This document shows positions 1 through 10,100 of a stretch of DNA of 21,331 nucleotides, piece by piece. Within the stretch, counting starts at the first letter, position 1, and each line of letters starts with the position of its first letter. This DNA is from Ichthyophthirius multifiliis (Eukaryota > Ciliophora > Oligohymenophorea > Hymenostomatida), in contig NW_004086394.1 of NCBI RefSeq assembly GCF_000220395.1, positions 1 through 21,331 of the forward strand, given 5' to 3'. Position numbers and translations under genes: made by a program. The notes under the pieces were generated by a model. The model was not told the origin of the DNA. It saw nothing but the letters and a program-made list of their open reading frames with translations, and did no database searches.

Positions 1-67
1 TAAATAATTAATTAATAATATATATATAATAATTAAAATTAAAATAAATAATAATATAATAATAATA

Positions 68-118
<51 letters not shown>

Positions 119-147
119 TAAATTCTATAAAGATTATTAAAATTTTG
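1..147. other. AT-rich flank with AT microsatellite
   Basis: Contains only A/T-rich sequence. Positions 77-114 are about 19 uninterrupted AT dinucleotides, preceded by TAA/TAT runs. No coding pattern is visible. It is the likely 5' flank of the gene starting near 160. Confidence 0.7.
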
Positions 148-159
148 ATGTATTTTAGA

Positions 160-766
160 ATGAATAAAAATAATTAATTTAATAAACTAAAAATATTAGA
201 AAATAGGCAATTAAATTAACCAAAAATATATAATATTAAGAATAATAATAATATAAAGATTAATTTTATTTATAAAAATAAATTATATAAAATAACTAAG
301 ATATCAAAAAATCTAAAGCTATAATTATAAAATAGGAATAATTAGAAAAAAAGAATATAATGATAACCAAAAAGTCTTAAGAAAAGGAAATATTGTTAAA
401 AATATTATTAGCAATTTTATTAAATGGTCTAAATATATTGTTGATGATACTACCCTTATTTAAAAAATACCCTTCTATGCAAATTCTAATGATCCGATAC
501 TTTTAAGGAAAAAACTTATAAGATATTGTAAATTTAAATCGCCTAATCATAAGAATTTTCACAAATTGATGTACAATTAAAAATTTAGTGAGATATTTAA
601 CTTTTATTTGTAAAATCATGTAAAAGAATGGATTGAAAGTAGAGATTTAAAAGAAAAATAATAATATGTTAAATTACTAGACATTTTATATGAAAGTTAA
701 AATAATCCTAACATATTAAAGAAACAAATGAAAATACTTAAAAATAGGAAAAAAAAAATCAATTGA
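160..766 (+). CDS. Hypothetical lysine/asparagine-rich protein, one frame break
   Basis: I do not recognise this protein. With TAA/TAG read as Gln, an ORF opens at ATG 160 (an in-frame ATG also lies at 148) and reads MNKNNQFNKLKILENRQ... It meets TGA at 361-363. A second frame then continues at once with NQKVLRKGNIVKNIISNFIK and runs to TGA 764-766. Dropping one A from the A7 run at 346-352 fuses the two parts into a smooth protein of about 201 residues. No GT precedes the break within the first part, so an intron does not explain it. The second half carries aromatic and acidic residues and codes more convincingly (IPFYANSNDP, HVKEWIESRD) than the Asn/Lys-rich first half. No signal peptide or membrane segment is seen. 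A split into two genes, or a true pseudogene, is possible but less likely. Confidence 0.55.
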
Positions 767-840
767 TTTTTAATATTTGTAAAATAAAAAAATTATATAT
801 TTATTATATTTAAATTAGATAATATTTAATATATTGTCTG

Positions 841-871
<31 letters not shown>

Positions 872-2189
872 AGATATTTTTTAGTTTTTTTTTTTTTAAA
901 TAAAAATTACTAATTTATTAAAAATTGATAATTATATTTTTTAACATATATTATAATATAAAATCAATATATAAAATCTTAATATGAAAAGAATATTTTT
1001 ATTATTTAAATAAATAAATAAAAATTTAGATAAGTATTATTTTTTTCTAATAATACTTCTAATATTAAAATAAATAGGTTATTAATAAATATATGTTTAA
1101 AAAATAAATAGTAATAGTAAAAATATTAATTTATTTTGTTTTATTATTAAAATATTTTGAATTCAATATATATAATATTGGCATATTGAAATTTATAAAA
1201 TAGCAATTATTGATAAAAGATTGCATACTTATATTATACTTTAATTATTTATTATAACAAAAAATTAAATTATTATTATTTATTTATTTGATTTCTATAT
1301 AAAATAATTAAAGATTTTATATTAAATTAATAAATTATTTAATAGATTAATAATGTCAATACAATATACATAATTTTTTGTTTGTTTAAGATTTAATTAG
1401 TATAAAAGCATAGTTTTAATAATATATAATAATACAAAAATAATGCAATAATATTTATAGAATAAAAATTTTATATTATTTTATTGTATTGGTTTTTTTA
1501 TTATATTAAATTATCAATGATATATTTATGAAATATATAACTTAATTTTATTTATTTTTTAAATATTATATTAAATAAATAATAATAACTTATAGAAATA
1601 TATTAAATATTTATAATTTATATTGATATATATAAATTTATTTAATAATATATTAACATATTCATTAAATAATAACTTAAAATTAAATATTTTTAATTTT
1701 ATTTATTAATAAAAAATTTTTAATACAAAATAGACAAATTCAATTATAAATAAATCTGTATAAACAATTAATTTTTTATTTTAATATTTTTGTACTCTTG
1801 ATAAATTTTATTTATATATTTTTGCTTTATTTTAGAAAATATTTTTTGTAAAAATATATATAATTTAAAACATATAAAATAATAAATAATAAAATTTTGA
1901 TTTAAATTTATTTATTAATTTTTTAAAAATATATAACAATAATAAATATTTATTATATTCATTAGTAAATAAAATAAATAAAAATATATAAAGAAAGAAA
2001 AGAAAAATAAAATAAAAAATAATAAAAATAATTAATACAAAAAAATAAAAAATAAGGATCAACCCTAAAAAAAAAAATAACATAAATAACTTATATAGAT
2101 AAATTTATAAAAAAAAACAAAAAAAATAGTTATCTTTAAATAACAGTTATAATTATCTTTTAAATAATTCACAAAATAGGAATGATTTT
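767..2189. other. Long AT-rich intergenic region
   Basis: About 1.4 kb with no convincing coding pattern on either strand under the ciliate code. It holds a T26 run at 846-871 and many A/T homopolymers. It must carry the promoter of the MORN gene, but no specific element is recognisable. A minus-strand stretch at 1865-2083 is open under the standard code, but it is a Phe/Leu/Ile-only translation of AT-rich DNA and not a gene. Confidence 0.6.
846..871. repeat. Homopolymer T26
   Basis: Twenty-six consecutive T bases, about 80 bases downstream of the stop of the first gene. Its length may be miscalled. No function is inferred. Confidence 0.9.
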
Positions 2190-2854
2190 ATGATGTCTTA
2201 AAAGCGTTCTATAATCGAAATTTAAAAGCCTTAAGCACTTCCTACTATAATTAAGGACTAATAAATATAAGAATTCTAATAAAAATACATAGACAACTAA
2301 AATTATACCCAATAGATTCATAAAGATGGAAGTACATATATCGGTCAAATGCAAAATAACTTAAGAAATGGAAAAGGGGTGAATATTTTTTAGAATGGAG
2401 ATAAATATTTTGGAGATTGGAAGATGGATTATATGGATGGAGAAGGTTTATATTTATTCAAAAATGAAGATGTTTATTAAGGGTAATTAAAAAATGGACA
2501 TATTAATGGACAAGGAATTTATAATTATGCAAATGGCAATATTTATAAAGGTAATTGGGAAAATAATATGAAAAATGGATTCGGTTAATACAGTTACTTT
2601 TAAACAGGAGAAAAATATGAAGGAGAATGGAAAAATGGAGAAAGATATGGTAAAGGAACTTATTATTATCAATTTGATGAAAAATATGAAGGATAATGGG
2701 AAAATGGAATTAAAAATGGAAAAGGAATACTTACTTACTCTTCAGGAGCTAAATATGATGGTTAATGGAAATAAGATAAGGCAAACGGAAGAGGAATTAT
2801 GTATTATGCTAATAACGATAAATATGATGGGGAAGTATATAAAAAATAATTTAT

Positions 2855-2898
<44 letters not shown>

Positions 2899-3545
2899 TT
2901 ATTTATTAATATATATTATTAATTTTCAATCAGTGGCTTAATGGGTCTAAGCATGGATAAGGTATTTATTTTTTTAGAGATGGTAGTAAATATGAAGGAA
3001 ATTGGATTAATGATTATAAAAATGGAACTGGTATACATATGTATATTAATGGTGATAGATATTAAGGAGATTTTAAATATGGATAAAAAAGTGGAAAAGG
3101 AATTTATTTTTTTGCTAATGGAGATAAATATGAAGGTTTGTATTCATAACATTTTTTAAAAATAAAATAAATAAATTTAATTTAGGAGATTGGTTGAATG
3201 ATAGAAGATAAGGCTTTGGAAATTTATATATGTCAAATGGAGATTAGTATTAAGGAGAATGGAAAGAAGGAGATAAAGGAGGATAAGGAGTATATTAATT
3301 CGTAAGTGGAGATAAATATGAAGGATAATGGCTTTATGGAAAAAGACACGGAAAAGGAATTTATAGTTGGATTAATGGAGAAAAATATATTGGAGAATGG
3401 GTTAATGATAAAATGAATGGTTAAGGAGTAATTTTTTTATTTTTTCTTTATTTTATAAATAAAAATATAGGAATTTATTAAATCAAATGGAATTGTTCAT
3501 CATTGTGAATTTAGAGATGATATTGTTTTAGGAATCATTTAATGA
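2190..3545 (+). CDS. MORN-repeat protein, 14 repeats, four exons
   Basis: Exons 2190-2834, 2934-3135, 3186-3427 and 3471-3545 join in phase to 387 residues ending at TGA 3543-3545. The introns (99, 50 and 43 bases) all begin GT and end AG, and removing each restores a MORN unit, for example YDGE|W and YEG|DW. From about residue 48 the protein is 14 tandem MORN units of the form Y-x-G-x-W-x-x-G-x-x-x-G-x-G-x-x-x-x-x-x-G (YEGEWKNGERYGKGTYYY, YDGEWLNGSKHGQGIYFF). A Gln-rich leader precedes them. There is no kinase or other catalytic domain. MORN arrays form elongated beta sheets that act as membrane-associated or cytoskeletal scaffolds, and in ciliates and apicomplexans are often found at the cortex or basal bodies; that location is inferred here. 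Gln is encoded mostly by TAA and TAG. The start is the first ATG of a tandem ATG pair. The 2835-2933 intron contains an AT microsatellite. Confidence 0.93.
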
Positions 3546-3975
3546 AAATAAAAATATTTTTAATAAATAAAATTTTTTCAGAATCATTATAAATTAAATT
3601 ATATATAAATATAATTATTTATTATTATTTCCTATATTTTTTTTTTTTGGTATTTTGGTAATATAATATTATTAAAAATAATTTATATATAAATAATATT
3701 TTAAAAAAATATATATATTTTTTTAATATTTATATATATATATATATATTATTTTTATATATAAATAAAAAAATTATTTCACATTATATTAAAAAATAAA
3801 ACTTTATTTTATTTAAATAAATATTTTAATTATTTTTTATAAAATTAATATATTTTAATTATCAAAAATAAATTAAATATTTTTTTAAAAAAAATAAATA
3901 TATATTTATACAAAAATCCTTTAATAATAATTATTTTTCAAATCATATTATATAAATTTTAAATAATAAAATAAA
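3546..3975. other. AT-rich intergenic region
   Basis: Lies between two + strand genes. It holds A/T homopolymers and short AT repeats only. No RNA gene or recognisable regulatory motif is seen. It presumably contains the 3' end of the MORN transcript and the promoter of the next gene. Confidence 0.6.
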
Positions 3976-5478
3976 ATGATAAGTAATTCTGTAGAACAAG
4001 AATATTAAAATTATTCTTTAAAAATAAAATAAAAAATAAAAGAATTAGATGAATAGATATAAACTAACATAACACTTCCATTTTATTCACCTCATTTAAA
4101 AAAATAAACGCGACTCTCCCCAAAGAATATTACAGATATAACAAAAATCACTATATGAGTTTATTTGAGCATTTTTCAAAAAAATATCAATTAAATCCTT
4201 ATATAAGCCATGAACCTGAAGAAAAATTACCTATTGGACAAAGTCATTCATATCCATAAGGGACTAATTGTTTATAATGCGAAGATAAGCCTTCTTATTA
4301 TAATTTTATAACAGATCCTTATAGACCCGATCCTCCTATATTAAATGATGTATGCAATTATAATAATATAAGAAGATGGGTTCAATACATTCCTATAGAT
4401 AATAATCAAGTATTAGAAGAAGTAATATAAGATGTTTGGGATCCCTTAGAAAATTAATATTATCCTATAAAAATAAGCTAGAAAGTTAAAAATAAATATG
4501 ATAAGTAAGGAAAAGAGAATTAATTTAAAAATACATATTAATAATTCGTAAATATGAAAGAATATAATGGTAAAATAATAAATAATATATATACTAAAAT
4601 ATAAAAAAAATAAAAAAAAAATATATATATTTATATTTAAATATTTAATATAAACATTAGATAATGATTATGAATAAACAATGTAATATTCTAACACGCA
4701 TTCAAGAATATTAAAAGCACCTAAAGAAGAATAAATTCAAGAAAAATATAATTATAAAGATAAAGATAAAAAACCGTAGTCTTTAAAAGTTTAAAAAAAA
4801 AAATAGGTATATAGGATTTAAATGAAGAAATGTTAAAAATGAAAAATAATTCAAAAAAAAAACTTGCAAATGATTTATAATCAAAGCTTTATTAAAGATT
4901 TCTAATGGGTCCAAATTCTGATATTTAACATTTTAAAGAGTAAACAGAAAAAAATTTAAATTAAAAATCTAAATTGAGTGCTAATTAGTTTTTATATGAA
5001 AATCAATGTTTGGATTGTGCTTAAGAAGGGGAAAGGTAAATGCTTTTTAATCCGCCTATAGATGATTTTTTAGATAATAAATATGGGTTTAAAAGAATTA
5101 CTACAATTGAAAAGATAAAAGTGGAATAGGATGGAGGAGAAACACTTGTATATAGAAGGATTGATGAAGAAGATTTAGACAAGATTATTGATATTAAGAA
5201 CAATTAAAGTTAACAAGTTAAGAGTATTTTATCATAGAAATAAGAAAAGTTTAATTAAATATTAAAGGAAAGAGGATCTAATAAGATTGATGAATCTATT
5301 AAGAAAAGAATTTAATAATTAAAAGATATAAATGAAAATATAGAAGATGATATTTAAGAAATTGAAAATAAAAATTATAAAAAACAGGAATTCGAAATCG
5401 ATGGCGATGGCGATCAATAGATTTATTCACCACCTTCAAATTAAGATTTAGTTAAAAAATATGGATTTTAAATTGAAA

Positions 5479-5540
<62 letters not shown>

Positions 5541-6026
5541 GATGTAAATAATGATAATAATTAAAATAATGAAAACAATAATATTTAAAATAATAGTTCT
5601 GAAATTTTCTATGAAAGAAAAAGTAAATTTAAAGATTATGATTTTTGCCAATATGATATTTTAAAAGAACAAAAAGAGAATTATTAAAAATAACTTTAAT
5701 AATAATAAAAATATTATGAATCAATTTTAGCATAAAATGGAATCATTACCTAAAAAAATATTAATCAAAAATAAAATGATTCAAAATTATATTTAAATAA
5801 TACTATAAACAATAATAATTTCGAAAAATTAACTAAAGTTACAGAAGCTAGAAGTGAATAAGAATATTCAGAAAGATGCAATAAAAGTTTTTAAACACCT
5901 GAGTATTATATAGAATTTTAATCTGGTGTATAGATGTAGAATCATCCAAACTACAATAATTCTAGAATGGATATTTAAAAAAATTATTATTAATAACCAT
6001 TGGGGTTAAATAAATATTATAGATGA
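3976..6026 (+). CDS. Large Gln/Asn-rich hypothetical protein with Q20 tract
   Basis: Not recognised; probably a ciliate-lineage protein of about 650 residues. Start is ATG 3976 (MISNSVEQEYQNYSLKIKQ) and stop is TGA 6024-6026. A 91-base intron at 4570-4660 joins KEYN|DNDYEQ. Two frame changes remain. One is at the A7 run 4098-4104, where one extra A gives PHLKKINATLPKEYYRYNKN. The other is at the A11 run 4793-4803, where one extra A gives KKKIGIQDLNEEM, or a 26-base intron 4788-4813 would also restore frame. A later ATG at 4153 (MSLFEHFSKKYQ) is an alternative start that avoids the first break. The middle is Cys-poor with a coiled-coil-like stretch rich in Glu, Lys, Ile and Gln. Twenty TAA codons at 5481-5540 encode Q20, followed by an Asn-rich segment. 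No signal peptide or membrane segment is seen. The gene converges on the minus-strand gene, with 160 bases between their stops. Confidence 0.8.
5481..5540 (+). repeat. (TAA)20 microsatellite encoding polyglutamine
   Basis: Twenty in-frame TAA codons inside the preceding gene. The frame is fixed by coding sequence on both sides (GFQIEK before, DVNNDNNQ after). It encodes Q20 only if TAA is glutamine. Confidence 0.9.
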
Positions 6027-6046
6027 AATTTATTAAAATATAGTAT

Positions 6047-6077
<31 letters not shown>

Positions 6078-6186
6078 AATATATATATAAATATATATAT
6101 ATTTATATATAATTTTTTTTATTTATATATATATTATAATATATTTATTTCTAAAATAATTACTAAATAAATATTTTTATAAATAT
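6027..6186. other. Convergent intergenic spacer with AT repeats
   Basis: Lies between the stops of two converging genes. Positions 6041-6110 are imperfect AT repeats with interspersed AAAT. It must hold both 3' ends; no specific terminator or polyadenylation signal can be singled out in such AT-rich DNA. Confidence 0.6.
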
Positions 6187-6938
6187 TCAATTACTTGTTG
6201 TTAATATTATTTTTTTTTTTTCGTTTTTCTTTTCGTTATCTTCATATTCATTAATAACATTCTCATCTTCGTTTTATGCATCCTCAATTTAATCTTTTTA
6301 ATTATCGTCTTAATTGCTTTCCATTGCCAATCTATATCTTCTTCTAATGACAAACATTTTAATTTACTTATATAGACATAAAATAATCACAATAGAAATG
6401 AAAGCTCCTATTGAAATAGCAGCCCATTCAGGTATTATATATATAATTTTAAAAATATCTTAATTTTCTAAATTTATTATATTTTAAATAATTTATTATT
6501 TAAGAGAGTATTTTTTTGGAGGGTAAATAAAAGTAAAAGACTCATAATATTCTTAATCTTCTTAATCAACTTATAAGTATAAAATACCAGCAATTTATAT
6601 ATAATAATCATCATTATCAGGTATATCTTCAATCAAAAAAGTATGCTTAAGAGGTTATTAACTCGTATATACATAGGTTGCTTTTTATAAATAAATATCT
6701 TCAAAATTCAAATTCTTAAATTCTTCATAACGAATATCTGTACTAAGATTATCTAAACCACATTTGGCAAAATAAGGTAATAACTATTATTAATTAGTAA
6801 TATATATATTATATTAATATTCTTTAGCCTCATAAATACTATCTATGCATCCATTAGCACATTAAATAGTACCAAAAGTAATTTATAGATTTTTTTTATT
6901 ATTATTATTATTATTTTGATTTTAATTATCATTATTTC

Positions 6939-7007
<69 letters not shown>

Positions 7008-7044
7008 CTTTATTATTATTATTTTCATTATCATTATCATTATC

Positions 7045-7103
<59 letters not shown>

Positions 7104-10100
7104 CTTTATTATTATTATTATTATTATTTTCATTGTTGTTTTTATTATTATCATTATTATTTTCATTTTTTTTTTTATTATCATTTTTCTTTTTCTCGTA
7201 TATCTATATTTCTATTGATGTTTCAGATGGAGTCGAATAAACTTAATGAGGAATAATTTAATCTCTTGGTATAAGATGGGGAACAAACATATATAGTGCT
7301 TAATTTTCACTAATTACAGATAAATATAAAGGACCTTGTTATTATAAATCGTAATTAATAATTTAATGATCTCCTATTATTTAAGATAAATTTTAATTTA
7401 TATTGAATTTTTTATCTAGTGTATTCCATATAGAATCAGAAGCTTAAATGTTAACGCTTCCTAAACATTCGAAAACTTCCAAGTAGAATTAAGAAGGAGA
7501 ATTCATATAAAACTCATATGTTTGCATATTTTTAAAGGCTAGTTCTTATATATAATTACCTTATGGAATTATATAGCTAATTTCTTATGAATTTATATTC
7601 AATTCATATTTAATTTGATATTGTTGATAATTTTAACTATCATGTTTCAAGGTTATTTAATACCAAATATTTGACTAATATTTAATTTTATATTTATATA
7701 AAATAAAATTTTGGGCTTGAAAATCCTCTTTTTCATTTTCAATTATTAAAGGAGAAGTCTCTTCTTCATCATTTGATGTCGTATTTTAAAATTACTATAA
7801 AATAATTTCCGGACGTAAACCTCTTGTGAATGTACTTTTATTTTAAATATAAGTGCTGTAAAATAAGCTTAGTTGCATTTCCAAAATGGATGTTTAAGGC
7901 TCAAAATAGAATACTTCATCGATTCCGTATTATATATAACCTTTTTCTACATTACCAAAGTCTATATATTTAGGTTCAGATGTTATTTTTTTATCTTCCT
8001 TTTTTTTTCTATAAACCTTCACATGTATTTAATATATAGAAGATGCGTAAGCCTTTACCGATAAATAATAAGTCCCCTTCATATCTTAATTTTCTTCGTT
8101 TTCATTAGTTTATTAATACACTATTTAATCTTGGTTTATATCATAAGCAAAAACAGTATCTTCATTATCAGGATAGGGTGTTTTTTTGGAAGAAAAGACT
8201 GATATTTAGCCAGAAATAGTTATATATGAGAATACTATTTTATAAATATTATCTTTCGAATTTTTTTTTATAGAAAACTTATAGTATTCAGCATGTCCTT
8301 GTTCTAGTGCACTTCTATAGTTTGTATTTTCTTTTAGTTTTATATATGAAAATGGGTGTTTTGCAAAAAGTTTAAATTAAGTATTTTTAATTGCTTTTAT
8401 ACCTACTGTAATAAAACGTTTTTAGACTTTTTTTTAGTCGAAAAAGTCTTTTTTTTTTATCGTAATTTAAATTTTGTGCTCTTTTTTGCTCTATTCGGTA
8501 CTTTTTAGGTTTATTTAGTCGGCATTTTAGTCATTTATAACACACTATTCATTACTGTTATCACATATTTTTATGTAAAATTCTAAATTAGAACCTATTA
8601 GGAGAAAGGTGGCCTAAAATTCATCCTACATTTCATATTTTAACGTCAAACTGTAGTTTACAAAGTCATTCTATTCTAAATAGCCGTTCTCAGGATAATC
8701 AAATAATAAAGCACGGTCTTCAAAAGTAGAAATATAATTATAAATAACAAAAGAAGCAGCCGATTACCCATATACAATCAAATAAAAGACATCATTGATG
8801 TCAAAGCTTTCCTTCTTAACTAAAGATGGGGATAAACTGAGACTTTCTGTACCCTCTTTTTAAACTGAAGACCATTTATATTAGGATGTGTCAGATGGAT
8901 TATCTGGTAATTCGTTAAATGTTATATATAGGTCCGGATTTCCCTAAAAAGGGTCTAGTTCGAAGGAAATTTGCATATCTTTTTGGTTATTTTTCTCATT
9001 TATTAAACTTAAGGAATAATCATCTAAAATAAGCTTGAAAATACGTACCTGCTCTGCATCAACCATATCGGAGAGGTCTTAAAAAAGATGAATTTTTCTT
9101 ATTTTATAAAAAGATTCAGTTTGAAAACTCACAATAGCTTGTTTAGGTAAATATAAGGAAATTACATAATTTTTCTATGTTATATATTCTTGGTTTTAAT
9201 TAGCCTCTATTAATACACTTTGGCCATTTAACATTATTTCTTCAGCATAAAAGTCGAAATCAGATGGATTAGGAATGGCTACTAAACCTTCCTTTACATA
9301 AAGACGGATAGGAGAGTTTATTTCAGTCGGGTTTAGTATATAAGCCTCTATTAATAAGTGACTGATGGGGAAATGGTCATCTGGTATATTTAAGTATATG
9401 ATTTTTTCAGTTGAGGTGTCTTTATCAGCTCTTAGCATTGTGTATTCGTCTATAAATAATTTATCAGGGGCTTCTTGGAATATCTAGATATTGAATACAC
9501 ATTTGCTTTAGCAGAAAATTCCCATATAGATCCTCTTTTATGTTTACTCTAGTTAAAATGAACAAAAATCTTAGCCTTAAAAACCACATACAGTATCACT
9601 TTGGTTATATCCGTTAGGATATTCTTCTTGAAAAGAAATAAATAAAGCAGGAGAATGTAAAAAGTCTTCTTTTCCAGAAACAATTATTGTAAGGGGTATA
9701 TTATAGTTAAAGCCTTAATTATCTTCAGTGTCAAAATAAAAAAAGGAAACTGGCTAGTATAGAACTTAAGTTTCGATTTTTCCTATTATTTTCTAATTAT
9801 TGTTTAAATAGATTTCTTTAGATTTCATTTAATACTATTCACTTTCTTTCGGAGGATTTTTAGATTATTAATCTTTATCATCGGTTTATTTTTCTTCTTC
9901 TTCTTTTTCTTCATCCTCTTCTTTGTCTTCAGTTTAGACTTCTTCATCTGATTGATCTTTGTCTTCTGATTGTTCTTCATTTTAGTCTTTTTTTTATTAT
10001 TATTCTTTATCTTCTTATTCATCATTTTATTCAATTTATTCTTCTTCTAATTTTTCATCTTGGTTTTATTAGGCTTCTTTTTATTTTTATTTTTTTAGTT

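Noticed and set aside
394-410. 17-base intron in the first gene starting from ATG 360
   Set aside because: It is far shorter than other introns here, and the segment it removes reads as good coding sequence.
767-2189. Minus-strand coding or a small RNA gene in the long spacer
   Set aside because: Translations contain only Phe, Leu, Ile, Lys and Tyr. No cloverleaf or conserved box was seen.
6843-7218. Poly-isoleucine ORFs on both strands
   Set aside because: Both are out-of-frame readings of the ATT/ATC tract that encodes Asn/Asp in the minus-strand membrane protein.
8881-8940. Firm assignment of a PPC domain in the membrane protein
   Set aside because: The NPDLYITF-type motif is suggestive, but repeats of it are too divergent to assign by eye. 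It is kept only as a tentative resemblance.
9196-9438. 80-residue minus-strand standard-code ORF as a separate gene
   Set aside because: It is in frame with, and part of, the 1,662-residue protein once TAA/TAG are read as Gln.
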